Below, one piece after another: positions 9,158 through 17,571 of a stretch of 64,000 bases of DNA. The notes beneath the pieces are model-generated. The model made no database searches, was not told where the DNA came from, and saw only the letters and a list, made by a program, of their open reading frames with translations. Origin of the DNA: Lawsonibacter celer. Its GTDB lineage: Bacteria; Bacillota; Clostridia; Oscillospirales; Oscillospiraceae. Position numbers and translations under genes: made by a program. The stretch's first letter is position 1, and every line of letters starts with the position of its first letter. The stretch lies in the NCBI RefSeq assembly GCF_014281125.1, contig NZ_JACOEA010000004.1, positions 142,484 to 206,483 of the forward strand, in the 5' to 3' direction.

Positions 9158-9505
9158 ATGCTCTTTGTCTGCTACCCCAAATGCACCACCTGCCAGAAGG
9201 CCAGGGCCTTTTTGGACAGCCGGGGCGCCGCTTACGACCTGCGGGACATTAAGCTGGAAAACCCCACCGCAGAGGAGCTGTGCCGCTGGCATCAGCTCAG
9301 CGGGCTGCCCCTGAAGCGATTCTTCAATACCAGCGGCCTGCAGTACAAGGCCCTGGGCCTGAAGGACAAGCTGCCAGGCATGAGCGAGGACGAGCAGTTG
9401 GCCCTCCTGGCCACGGACGGAATGCTGGTCAAGCGCCCCCTCCTGGTGGGGGAGGACTTCGTTCTGGTGGGCTTCCGCCAGGGCGAGTGGGAAGAAAAGC
9501 TGTAA
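9158..9505 (+). CDS. ArsC/Spx family protein (thioredoxin fold)
   Basis: A 115-residue member of the arsenate-reductase-like family, which includes Spx and YffB. The CTTC pair at residues 9-12 is the CxxC motif. The conserved KRPLL segment near residue 88 and the C-terminal VGFRQGEWEE fit the family. Spx proteins use the CxxC as a redox switch at RNA polymerase, while YffB-like members are uncharacterised reductases. The sequence alone does not say which this is; the short C-terminus and lack of the Spx helical insert suggest the YffB-like group. GGAGGA lies 7 bases before the ATG. Confidence 0.85.
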   Translation: MLFVCYPKCTTCQKARAFLDSRGAAYDLRDIKLENPTAEELCRWHQLSGLPLKRFFNTSGLQYKALGLKDKLPGMSEDEQLALLATDGMLVKRPLLVGEDFVLVGFRQGEWEEKL

Positions 9506-9515
9506 AACCGGACAG

Positions 9516-9547
9516 GAGCGCCACGGAATTTTCCGCGGCGCTCTTGT
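9516..9547 (+). terminator. Terminator after the ArsC/Spx-like gene
   Basis: GAGCGCCACGG / CCGCGGCGCTC pairs with one mismatch around an AATTTT loop and is followed by TTGTTTT. Confidence 0.75.
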
Positions 9548-9578
9548 TTTATGGGCCCGTAGCAGCACGGCGCCCCGA

Positions 9579-10205
9579 TCAGGTCATATCCCGCCAAGTA
9601 TCCAGACGGGGACTTTCATAGAGCAGCTCTCCTCCGGTTCCGTAGCCGCGTACCTGGAGCGTGGCAGACACAGAGGGCCAGGCGAGTTCTGTCTGGTAGC
9701 GGACCACAAAACAGTTTTGGACCGGCTGTGTCTCCCACGCGGTAAGGAGCGGATGCCCCTCTTCAGAGTGGAAGGCGATTTCTACCGCGGCAATATCAGG
9801 GGAATTGGAGAGGACAAGCACGGCCCCGTCGGCCCAATCGCTGATGGTCAGAGGGACCAGCGGGAGGCTGGGGGTGTTTTTTACCGCGCCTAGGCCGCCG
9901 GATTGCCAAAATAGACCGTAGTGGTTCACGCCGCACCAGGCATACCAGTCCCCGCTGCGCAGGATATAGTAGCGGTCGTACTGCCCCCATTTCCGGGTGC
10001 TGGGGCTGCGGGGAAAATCCAGCTGGGTGACGACCTCGCCGGGGCCGAACAGAAAGCGCTCCTGAGTGGCGGCCAGGGCCTGCCTGGCGGTGGGGATGGG
10101 AAAGTCCAGGGCCAGTGTCAGCACAGCCAGCAGAACCGGCAGGGCGGCTGCCCAGCGGATGGCCCGGCGTTTCCGGCGCGCAGGGGTATCAGGGCGTTTA
10201 GACAT
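9579..10205 (-). CDS. Membrane-anchored protein, third gene of the PadR operon
   Basis: A 208-residue protein with a short basic N-terminus, one membrane segment (about residues 18-38, WAAALPVLLAVLTLALDF) and an extracytoplasmic remainder. No known domain is recognised. The ATG at 10205 overlaps the stop of the upstream gene by eight bases, and AAGGAGG lies 8 bases before it. An in-frame ATG farther upstream has no such site. It is co-transcribed with the PadR regulator and the permease-prefix-like protein, so it probably belongs to the same envelope function. Confidence 0.75.
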   Translation of the reverse strand: MSKRPDTPARRKRRAIRWAAALPVLLAVLTLALDFPIPTARQALAATQERFLFGPGEVVTQLDFPRSPSTRKWGQYDRYYILRSGDWYAWCGVNHYGLFWQSGGLGAVKNTPSLPLVPLTISDWADGAVLVLSNSPDIAAVEIAFHSEEGHPLLTAWETQPVQNCFVVRYQTELAWPSVSATLQVRGYGTGGELLYESPRLDTWRDMT

Positions 10206-11043
10206 GGGACGCGCCTCCTTCCAGAGGGACGGTGAGATAGATGGCGTTTTCACCGTAGCGGTCGAAGCGGAGGGTCAGCTCCTTGGCATCCGGATCAATG
10301 CCGGCGACCCAGAGGTCGTAATAGGAGACAAAGGGAGTTGAGGCGGTGGGGTTCCCGGCGGAGTCGCCGGCACGGACGGGCAGGCCGTACTGCTCCTGCT
10401 GTCCCCGGGAGGGGTAGCGGTTGCCCAGATCGTCCTCCGCCCAGAGCCAGGCGCGAAAGTCCGGCGCGCGCTGCCAAGGATTTGGATGGGTCACCCTGAG
10501 CTGATAGGCCAGGGACAGACTCTCCCGGCCGTAGGCCGTGTCCGCACTGCGGGTCACAAGGGCCCGCTCAATGGAAAAGGTGTAGCCGCCCTGCCGCCAG
10601 ATCTCCCGGGGCCGAAAGTCAGCCACTAGGTCCAGCTCCTCATAGCGCTCCACCAGGGCGGCCATGTGAAAACCGTATTCCGACGGAGCGGTGAAGGCGG
10701 TGAACAGGGCGTCTGCCCGCGTCAGGGCGAGAAGAAGCGCCAGCACTGCAAGAAGGCGTGCAGAGCGGATCCACCAGATTTGAAGCCAGCCCAGCAGGGG
10801 GCTGTGCAGCTGGTCCAGGGCGCGGCCCAGCTCCTCCGGATCGCCCATGGCGGCGATGGCCCGCCGGCGGGCCTCCGTCGGCGGCAGCTCCGGATGGCGC
10901 TCCGCCAGGGCGTCGGCGTGGTCCTCCAGATGGGCGGTCAGCTCCCTAGAGATCGCGCCGTGGTCGGGGCGGAAGCGCACATAGGCGCACACCGCCTCGC
11001 AGTACCACTGGAAGGAGCCGTAAAAATCCCCCGGCGCGCTCAT
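10198..11043 (-). CDS. Permease-prefix/DUF1700-like membrane protein
   Basis: A 281-residue protein. The first 80 residues form a helical region (FYGSFQWYCEAVCAYVRFRPDHGAI...ISRELTAHLEDHADALAER...EARRRAIAAMGDPEELG, shown in pieces) that resembles the permease-prefix/HAAS region which accompanies PadR regulators. A membrane segment (about 88-108) and an extracytoplasmic domain follow. The start at 11043 overlaps the PadR stop as ATGA, showing translational coupling. Such PadR-adjacent genes often act as partners or sensors in envelope-stress-like circuits. That role is inferred from context, not seen here. Confidence 0.75.
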   Translation of the reverse strand: MSAPGDFYGSFQWYCEAVCAYVRFRPDHGAISRELTAHLEDHADALAERHPELPPTEARRRAIAAMGDPEELGRALDQLHSPLLGWLQIWWIRSARLLAVLALLLALTRADALFTAFTAPSEYGFHMAALVERYEELDLVADFRPREIWRQGGYTFSIERALVTRSADTAYGRESLSLAYQLRVTHPNPWQRAPDFRAWLWAEDDLGNRYPSRGQQEQYGLPVRAGDSAGNPTASTPFVSYYDLWVAGIDPDAKELTLRFDRYGENAIYLTVPLEGGASHV

Positions 11044-11387
11044 CAGGCCGGGGCCGGGTCCGTCCCGGCGAGGATCGCGTTGACCGCTTTGGAGAAGAGG
11101 CTCCAATCCTCCTGCTTTTCCTCCAGAAGGCTCAGGCCCCTGCGGGTGATGCGATAATACTTCCGCACCCGGCCCGTGGGGGCCTCCTTTTCATAGGAGA
11201 TCACCGCCTTTTCCTTCTCCAGCGCGTGGAGGATGGGGTAGAGGGTGCCCTCCTTGAGCGTAAAGGCGCGGTTGCTCCTGGACTCCAGCTCGGCAATCAT
11301 CTCATAGCCGTACTTGTCCCCCTTGGACAGCAGGGAGAGGACCAGCAGGGTGGTGCTCCCCGCCAGCAGATTCTTGTCCGCCCGCAT
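11043..11387 (-). CDS. PadR-family transcriptional regulator
   Basis: A 114-residue winged-helix repressor. The PadR hallmarks are present: LLVLSLLSKGDKYGYEMI in the first helices, LKEGTLYPILHALEKE as recognition helix and start of wing, and GRVRKYYRITRRG as the wing. A C-terminal helix follows for dimerisation. It heads a three-gene operon whose promoter is covered by a long palindrome (11411-11455), so autorepression is likely. The inducer is unknown. AAGGAGG lies before the ATG. Confidence 0.93.
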   Translation of the reverse strand: MRADKNLLAGSTTLLVLSLLSKGDKYGYEMIAELESRSNRAFTLKEGTLYPILHALEKEKAVISYEKEAPTGRVRKYYRITRRGLSLLEEKQEDWSLFSKAVNAILAGTDPAPA

Positions 11388-11410
11388 GCAGACAGCCTCC
11401 TTTCAACAAA

Positions 11411-11460
11411 ATACCTCGTATATCTAGGTATATTATACCTAGATATACGAGGTATGTCAA
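11411..11460 (-). promoter_or_regulatory. Promoter and 45-bp palindromic operator of the padR operon
   Basis: On the - strand TTGACA (11460-11455) and TATAAT (11437-11432) are separated by exactly 17 bases, a consensus sigma-A promoter. A perfect inverted repeat with 22-base arms (11411-11432 and 11434-11455; each contains TATATCTAGGTATA or its complement) and a one-base centre covers the spacer and -10. A PadR dimer or dimer pair bound here would block RNA polymerase. Confidence 0.88.
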
Positions 11461-11489
11461 GGGAGGATGAAAAAAACGGCGGCCGGGGC

Positions 11490-14400
11490 CTATTTGATGG
11501 TGATCAGCAGCTCGCCGGCCTTAACCGAGCCGCCCTCTTTGATGAGCACCTGCTCCACCGTGCCCGCCATGCGCGCCACCACGGAGGTCTCCATTTTCAT
11601 GGCCTCAATGATGGCCAGGACCTGGTTGGCCTCCACATGGTCGCCCGGCTTGACGCTTACCTTGGACACCATACCGGGGATGGAGGCGCCCACCTGGCTC
11701 TTGTCCTCCGGATCGGCCAGGGCGATATGCCGCACAGTGCCCTCGGCGCTCTTGTCCGGCACGGCCACCGTGCGGCTCATGCCGTTGAGCTCAAAGTGGA
11801 CGTTGCGGGTGCCGTCCTCGTTCAGATCGCCCAGGCCCAGGTACTTGATGACCAGGGTCTTGCCGTCCTCAATGTTGATCTTGTTGGTCTCGCCCAGGGC
11901 CATGCCGTTGAAGAATACATGGCTGCCCATACGCATGATATAGCCGTACTCCTTCCGGTGGCGGCAGAACTCCTCCACCACCTTGGGGTAGAGGCACCAG
12001 GAGATCACGCTGCGTTCGCTGGCCTCGGGGTAGAACTTCTCCACCTCTTTGCGGGCGGCCTCGAAGTCCACGGGGGGCAACAGTTCGCCGGGGCGGCAGG
12101 TGATGGGCTTCTCCCCCTTCAGGACCACCCTCTGCAGGTCCTCCGGAAAGCCCCAGGCGGGCTGGCCCATCATGCCCTTGAAGTAGCTGACCACGCTGTC
12201 GGGAAAGGTGAGGGCCTCGCCCCGCTCCACAATATTCTCCGGGGTCAGGCTGTTCTGCACCATGAAGATGGCCAGATCGCCCACCATCTTGGAGGAGGGG
12301 GTTACCTTCACAATATCCCCCAGCATGCGGTTGACCTTGACGTACATCTCCTTCACGTCGTCGAACTGGTGGCCCAGGCCCAGGCTCTCCACCTGGCTTT
12401 TCAGATTGGTGTACTGGCCGCCCGGCATCTCGTAGCGGTAGATGTCGGTGGAGGGATTTTTGATATTGGCCTCAAAACCGGCGTAGCGCTCCCGCACGTC
12501 GGCCCAATAGTCAGAGAGGGCCTGGAGCTTTTCCGGGTCCAGACCGGTGTCACGCTCCTGCCCCTGCAGGGCGGTGACCACCGCGTTCAGGGAGGGCTGG
12601 CTGGTCATGGAGGACATGGAGTCAATGGCGCAGTCCACAATGTCCACCCCGGCCTCGGCGGCCATCAGGTAGGCGGCCACCTGGTTGCCGGAGGTGTCGT
12701 GGGTGTGCAGGTGGATGGGCATGCCCACCTCCTGCTTCAGCGTGGACACCAGCTTCTTGGCCGCGTAGGGCTTCAGGAGGCCGGACATGTCCTTGATGCA
12801 AAGCAGGTGCGCCCCCCGCTTCTCCAGCTCCTTGGCCATGTTGACATAATATTGCAGGGTGTATTTATCACGCTTGGGATCCAGAATGTCGCCGGTGTAG
12901 CACATGGTGGCCTCGCATAGCTTGCCCTGCTTGAGCACCTCGTCCATGGCCACCTCCATGCCGGGGATCCAGTTGAGGGAGTCGAAGATACGGAACACGT
13001 CCACGCCGGTCTTGGCGGACTCCCGGATAAAGGCGCGGATCAGGTTGTCGGGGTAGTTGGTATACCCCACCGCGTTGGCGCCCCGCAGGAGCATCTGGAA
13101 GGGAATGTTGGGGATCTTCTCCCGCAGCAGCTCCAGCCGTTCCCAGGGGGACTCGTGGAGGAAGCGGTAGGCCACGTCAAAGGTGGCGCCCCCCCACAGC
13201 TCCAAGGAGAAGCAGTCGTTCAGCGCCTCCGCCGTGCCCTCGGCCCCCTTGACCATGTCCCGGGTGCGCACCCGGGTGGACAGCAGGGACTGGTGGGCGT
13301 CCCGCATGGTGGTGTCGGTAATGAGCAGCTTCTTCTGCGCCAATACCCAGTCCCGCACCGCCTCGGGACCCTGGGCATCCAAAAGCTGCTTGAGACCGGT
13401 GCACCGGGGGGGCGTATGCTCATAGGGCGGGAAACGGGGAATGTCCAGCTGCCGCCGCTCGGCGGAGGGATTGTCCACCTGAATCTGGGCGATGTACTTG
13501 AGCACCTTGGTGGCCCGATCCCGGCTGTCCTCAAACTCAAAGAGCTCAGGGGTCTCGTCGATGAACTTGGTGTGGCACTTGCCGGCCACGAAGGTGGGGT
13601 GGGCCAGGATGTTGGTGACAAAGGGGATGTTGGTCTTGACGCCGCGAACATGCTCCTCGCTGATGGCCCGCTGGGCCTTGCGGCACACCCCCTCGAAGGT
13701 GTTGTCCCAGCAGGTGACCTTGACCAGCAGGCTGTCGTAATAGGGGGAGATCACCGCGCCGGTGTAGGCGTTGCCGCCGTCCAGACGCACGCCGAAACCG
13801 CCGCCGGAGCGGTAGGCGGTGATTTTGCCCGTGTCCGGGGCGAAGTTGTTGGCCGGGTCCTCCGTGGTCACCCGGCACTGGAGGGCATAGCCGTTGAGGT
13901 GCACCGCGTCCTGACTGGGGATGCCGATGGTCGGGGCGGACAGAGGGTGTCCTTCGGCGATCAGAATCTGGGCCCGCACCAGGTCCACACCGGTGACCTG
14001 CTCGGTGACGGTGTGCTCCACCTGGATGCGGGGATTCATCTCGATAAAGTAGTGGCGGCCGTCCCGATCCACCAGGAATTCCACCGTGCCGGCGGAGACG
14101 TAGCCCACGTGGCGGGCCACCTTCACCGCGTCCTCGTAGAGCTGCCGGCGGGTGGCCTCCGGCACGCTGAAGGCCGGGGCGAACTCCACCACCTTCTGAT
14201 AGCGGCGCTGGAGGGAGCAGTCGCGCTCAAACAGGTGGACCACGTTGCCGTACTGGTCGCCCAGAATCTGCACCTCGATGTGCTTGGGCTCCACCAGGTA
14301 TTTTTCAATGAAAATATCCGCGTTGCCGAAGGCCTTCAGGGCCTCGCTCTTCACCAGGTCAAAGGCGGGAACGACCTCCTCCTCCCGGTCGCAGCGGCGC

Positions 14401-14918
14401 ATGCCGCGCCCGCCGCCTCCTCCGGCGGCCTTGAGGATGATGGGGAAGCCGTACTCCCTGGCCTTGGCCAGGGCCTCCGAGCCGTCCTTCAGAGGGGTCT
14501 CAGAGCCGGGGATGGTGGGCACCTGGCAGGCCTTGGCAATGGCCTTGGCGGTCAGCTTGTCGCCCATCTGGCCCAGAATTTTGGAGGAAGGGCCGATAAA
14601 GGCGATGCCCGCGTCTTCACAGGCCCTGGCAAAGTCGGCGTTCTCACTTAAAAAACCATACCCGGGGTGGATGGCGTCCACGTGGCGGCGGCGGGCCAGG
14701 TCGATGATGCCCGGAATATCCAGATAGGCTCCCAGGGGGGATTTGTTCTCACCGATGAGATAGGCCTCATCCGCGCGGGTGCGGAACAGGCTGAAGGTAT
14801 CCTCGTTGGAGTACATGGCCACGGTGTGAAGGCCCAGGTCGTAGCAGGCGCGGAAGACCCGCAGGGCGATCTCGCCCCGGTTGGCCACCAGCACCTTGTT
14901 GAATTTGCGCTCTGCCAT
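11490..14918 (-). CDS. pyc: Pyruvate carboxylase
   Basis: A biotin enzyme that makes oxaloacetate from pyruvate, bicarbonate and ATP. The 1142 residues contain all three parts of the single-chain form. The biotin carboxylase with ATP-grasp covers about 1-450 (GGGGRGMRR glycine loop; EMNPRIQVEHTVTE). The carboxyltransferase covers about 530-830 (ITDTTMRDAHQS). The C-terminal biotinyl domain has EAMKMET with the biotinylated K at 1108. Length matches Bacillus PycA (about 1150). It stands alone as a transcription unit with its own promoter about 145 bases upstream. In this organism it would feed gluconeogenesis and amino-acid synthesis, together with fbp. Confidence 0.97.
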   Translation of the reverse strand: MAERKFNKVLVANRGEIALRVFRACYDLGLHTVAMYSNEDTFSLFRTRADEAYLIGENKSPLGAYLDIPGIIDLARRRHVDAIHPGYGFLSENADFARACEDAGIAFIGPSSKILGQMGDKLTAKAIAKACQVPTIPGSETPLKDGSEALAKAREYGFPIILKAAGGGGGRGMRRCDREEEVVPAFDLVKSEALKAFGNADIFIEKYLVEPKHIEVQILGDQYGNVVHLFERDCSLQRRYQKVVEFAPAFSVPEATRRQLYEDAVKVARHVGYVSAGTVEFLVDRDGRHYFIEMNPRIQVEHTVTEQVTGVDLVRAQILIAEGHPLSAPTIGIPSQDAVHLNGYALQCRVTTEDPANNFAPDTGKITAYRSGGGFGVRLDGGNAYTGAVISPYYDSLLVKVTCWDNTFEGVCRKAQRAISEEHVRGVKTNIPFVTNILAHPTFVAGKCHTKFIDETPELFEFEDSRDRATKVLKYIAQIQVDNPSAERRQLDIPRFPPYEHTPPRCTGLKQLLDAQGPEAVRDWVLAQKKLLITDTTMRDAHQSLLSTRVRTRDMVKGAEGTAEALNDCFSLELWGGATFDVAYRFLHESPWERLELLREKIPNIPFQMLLRGANAVGYTNYPDNLIRAFIRESAKTGVDVFRIFDSLNWIPGMEVAMDEVLKQGKLCEATMCYTGDILDPKRDKYTLQYYVNMAKELEKRGAHLLCIKDMSGLLKPYAAKKLVSTLKQEVGMPIHLHTHDTSGNQVAAYLMAAEAGVDIVDCAIDSMSSMTSQPSLNAVVTALQGQERDTGLDPEKLQALSDYWADVRERYAGFEANIKNPSTDIYRYEMPGGQYTNLKSQVESLGLGHQFDDVKEMYVKVNRMLGDIVKVTPSSKMVGDLAIFMVQNSLTPENIVERGEALTFPDSVVSYFKGMMGQPAWGFPEDLQRVVLKGEKPITCRPGELLPPVDFEAARKEVEKFYPEASERSVISWCLYPKVVEEFCRHRKEYGYIMRMGSHVFFNGMALGETNKINIEDGKTLVIKYLGLGDLNEDGTRNVHFELNGMSRTVAVPDKSAEGTVRHIALADPEDKSQVGASIPGMVSKVSVKPGDHVEANQVLAIIEAMKMETSVVARMAGTVEQVLIKEGGSVKAGELLITIK

Positions 14919-15090
14919 GTGTCGTATCCATCCTTTCCTCGTTGAAATTTGTCATACGGCGTCTTGAAATATGCAGATGGGTTGGGAGAGGGCTCCGTCG
15001 CCTGTATCTCCCTAAAATGCTGTGTTTCTAGGGAGGACACTCCCGTTTTGGGTTAAGATTATTATAAGATATGCTCAGCTGTTTTTGCAA
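14919..15090 (-). promoter_or_regulatory. pyc promoter and leader with alternative hairpins
   Basis: On the - strand TTGCAA (15090-15085) and TATAAT (15066-15061) are 18 bases apart, giving a leader of about 135 nt before pyc. The leader can form GGGAG-TGTC-CTCCC (15044-15031) or CTCCCTA/TAGGGAG (15035-15008). The two share the same CTCCC strand and so exclude each other. No T-run follows either hairpin. The rest of the 358-bp gap to recG holds only the recG promoter. Confidence 0.55.
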
Positions 15091-15222
15091 GAAGAAATAA
15101 ATAGAATTGCAAATCTTGTGAGGAAACACAGAGTGGACAGAGTGCGCGGGGGTGCTTATTGGAGAAAAAGACAAGGGAAAAGGCGGACCCCCTGCCCGCG
15201 GTGCATATAAGCAGAGGATTCC

Positions 15223-15251
15223 TTGCCCGCGGAGAAAAAATGTGCTACACT
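15223..15251 (+). promoter_or_regulatory. Probable recG promoter
   Basis: TTGCCC and TACACT are 17 bases apart and end 25 bases before the recG ATG. Confidence 0.55.
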
Positions 15252-15276
15252 GACAAAAAGGAAAGGAGGGCAGAAG

Positions 15277-17451
15277 ATGCCGCTGACCGTGAACTCTGAT
15301 GTGCGGGAGCTGCCGGGCGTGGGAGAGACGCGGGCGAAAGCCCTGGATAAGCTGGGGCTGCGCACGGTGGGGGATCTGCTGCGCTACCTTCCCCGGGGCT
15401 ATGAGGACCGCCGCCCCAGCGCCTGCATCCGCACCGCTCCGGCGCAGCTGCCTGTGTGCGTCCGCGCCATGGTGGCCGAGTCCCCGCGCCTTTCCCGCAT
15501 CCGACGGGGGCTGGAGCTGACCCGTGTGCGGGCGGTGGACCAGACCGGCGCCATGACCATCACCTTTTTCAATCAAAACTATGTGAAAAATGCCCTGCGT
15601 GCCGGGGAGGAATATGTGTTTTTCGGCCGGGTGGAAGGGCCGCCCGGGCGGCGGCAGATGACCAATCCGGAGTTTGAGCCGGCGGAAAGGGTGCGGTTTA
15701 CCGGCCGGATCCTGCCGGTCTACCCCCTGACCAAGGGGATCTCCAACCACCTGCTTGCCAGCCTGACCCTTCAGTGCGTGGAGCGCTGCGCCGGGCAGAT
15801 GACGGAGACGCTGCCCCCCGCTCTGCTGGCGCAGTACGGGCTGCCGCCCATGGAGGAGAGCCTGCGTTCCATCCATTTTCCCGCTGCTCCGGAGGACGCG
15901 GCCCGGGCCCGGCGGCGTTTTATTTTTGAAGAGCTTCTGCAGCTCTCCTGCGGCCTGGCTCTGCTGAAGGGACGGCGGGACCAGGCTGCGGGGCGGATCT
16001 TCCGGCGGCGGGACCCGGCTCCCTTCTTTGCGCTGCTGCCCTTTCCCCTTACTGGCGCCCAGCGCCGGGCGATGGAGGACATGGCCCGAGATATGGCCTC
16101 CGGCAGACCGATGAATCGCCTGGTGCAGGGGGATGTGGGCTCTGGCAAGACCATGCTGGCTGCCTACGGGGCGTGGCTGGCGGCCCAAAACGGCTGCCAG
16201 ACGGCCCTGATGGCGCCTACCGAGCTGTTGGCTGAGCAGCATTTCCGCTCCCTGGCGCCCCTGCTCGCCCCGGCGGGAGTGCGTACCGCCCTGCTCACCG
16301 GGGCGGTGAAGGGCGCACGGCGGAGGCAGGTGTGCCAGAGCCTGCGGGAGGGGGAGGTCGACCTGATGATCGGCACCCAGGCCCTGATTTCCGAAGGCGT
16401 GGAGTACGCCGCCCTGGGCCTGGTGATCACGGATGAGCAGCACCGCTTCGGGGTGGATCAGCGCTCGGCGCTGGCCGCCAAGGGGGCCCCCATGGGAGGG
16501 GCATCGGCGCCCCCCCATGTGCTGGTCATGTCGGCCACCCCCATCCCCCGTACTCTGGCCCTCATCATCTATGGAGATCTGGACGTGTCCGTGCTGGACG
16601 AGCTGCCTCCCGGCCGCACCCCGGTCAAAACCTATGTGATTGGGGAGGACAAGCGCCAGCGGATGTACGGCTTTGTCCGTAAACTGGTGGGGGAGGGACG
16701 GCAGGTGTATATGGTGTGTCCAAGCGTCGTCACAAGCTCCGAATCGCTGGAGTCTGCGCAGGCGCAGGGTCAGGTCCCCTCCGCTGTTCCTCCTTTCCCA
16801 GCGAAACCCGCTTCGCTGGGCTTTCTTGGGGCCAGTGAGAACGAATCCGATCTGAAAGCGGCTGTTGCCTACGCAAAAGAATTGGGAGAAAAGATCTTCC
16901 CCGACCTGCGGGTGGGATTGGTCCACGGCAGGATGAAAGCCGGGGAAAAGGACGCGGCCATGGCGGCCTTTGCCGCCGGAGCGCTGGACATTCTGGTCTC
17001 CACCACGGTGATCGAGGTGGGGGTGGACGTGCCCAACGCGGCCTTGATGGTGGTGGAAAATGCCGAGCGCTTCGGCCTGAGCCAGCTCCACCAGCTCCGG
17101 GGCCGGGTGGGCCGGGGAAGGCACCAGTCCTACTGTGTGCTGGTCAGCTCCGCCGCGGGTCCGGACAGCCGGGAGCGGCTGAAGGTGCTGGCCTCCACCA
17201 CGGACGGGTTCCGGATCTCGGAGGAGGACCTGCGTCTGCGGGGCCCCGGCGATTTCTTTGGGCAGCGGCAGCACGGCCTGCCGGACCTGCGCATCGCGGA
17301 CCTGGCCTCCGACATGGCGGTGCTCACCCAGGCGCAGGATGCGGCGGCCCGGCTGCTGGAGGAGGATCCCCGCCTGGAGCGGCCGGAGCACCGGCGCCTG
17401 CTGGGACAGGTAAAGCGCATGTTTGCCGACCGCACGGGGAGCTTTAATTGA
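15277..17451 (+). CDS. recG: ATP-dependent DNA helicase RecG, with in-frame insertion
   Basis: RecG remodels stalled replication forks and Holliday junctions. A wedge/OB domain covers about residues 1-230. The helicase core follows with Walker A GSGKT (288-292), DEQH (386-389), MSATPIPRT and the motif VI region LRGRVGRG. The ATG at 15277 has AAAGGAGG 7 bases upstream. Length is 724 residues, about 35-40 longer than usual. The excess lies after VCPSV (about residues 486-521), where a 102-bp segment flanked by the direct repeat CGAATC interrupts the loop that normally joins straight to the DLxAAxAxA...LxxxF helix. The segment contains a hairpin CCCAGCGAA/TTCGCTGGG. The reading frame stays intact, so the protein is probably still functional. 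Confidence 0.95.
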   Translation: MPLTVNSDVRELPGVGETRAKALDKLGLRTVGDLLRYLPRGYEDRRPSACIRTAPAQLPVCVRAMVAESPRLSRIRRGLELTRVRAVDQTGAMTITFFNQNYVKNALRAGEEYVFFGRVEGPPGRRQMTNPEFEPAERVRFTGRILPVYPLTKGISNHLLASLTLQCVERCAGQMTETLPPALLAQYGLPPMEESLRSIHFPAAPEDAARARRRFIFEELLQLSCGLALLKGRRDQAAGRIFRRRDPAPFFALLPFPLTGAQRRAMEDMARDMASGRPMNRLVQGDVGSGKTMLAAYGAWLAAQNGCQTALMAPTELLAEQHFRSLAPLLAPAGVRTALLTGAVKGARRRQVCQSLREGEVDLMIGTQALISEGVEYAALGLVITDEQHRFGVDQRSALAAKGAPMGGASAPPHVLVMSATPIPRTLALIIYGDLDVSVLDELPPGRTPVKTYVIGEDKRQRMYGFVRKLVGEGRQVYMVCPSVVTSSESLESAQAQGQVPSAVPPFPAKPASLGFLGASENESDLKAAVAYAKELGEKIFPDLRVGLVHGRMKAGEKDAAMAAFAAGALDILVSTTVIEVGVDVPNAALMVVENAERFGLSQLHQLRGRVGRGRHQSYCVLVSSAAGPDSRERLKVLASTTDGFRISEEDLRLRGPGDFFGQRQHGLPDLRIADLASDMAVLTQAQDAAARLLEEDPRLERPEHRRLLGQVKRMFADRTGSFN
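16740..16847 (+). repeat. 102-bp in-frame inserted segment in recG
   Basis: CGAATC at 16740-16745 recurs at 16842-16847, exactly 102 bases (34 codons) later. The hairpin CCCAGCGAA-ACCCGC-TTCGCTGGG lies at 16797-16820. Removing one repeat unit restores a normal-looking RecG sequence (VTSSESDLKAAVAYAKEL). The encoded stretch is rich in S, Q, A and P, as expected for a noncoding repeat read by chance in an open frame. Confidence 0.7.
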
Positions 17452-17495
17452 CTGCCGGCCTCTGCGCGCCGGAACAAGAGAAAACCTACGATGAC

Positions 17496-17539
17496 AACCT
17501 GGGGCGGCATGACATCCGTCATGCCGCCCCAGGTTTGTT
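17496..17539. terminator. Bidirectional terminator between recG and the SH3-like gene
   Basis: Two perfect 18-base arms (AACCTGGGGCGGCATGAC and its complement) surround the loop ATCC. TGTTT follows on the + strand. It lies between two genes that converge. Confidence 0.8.
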
Positions 17540-17571
17540 TGAGAACCCGACGACAGAGGGCGCTCCCGCGG

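Noticed and set aside
15028..17391. 787-codon frame opposite recG
   Set aside because: Antisense shadow; recG itself has all helicase motifs.
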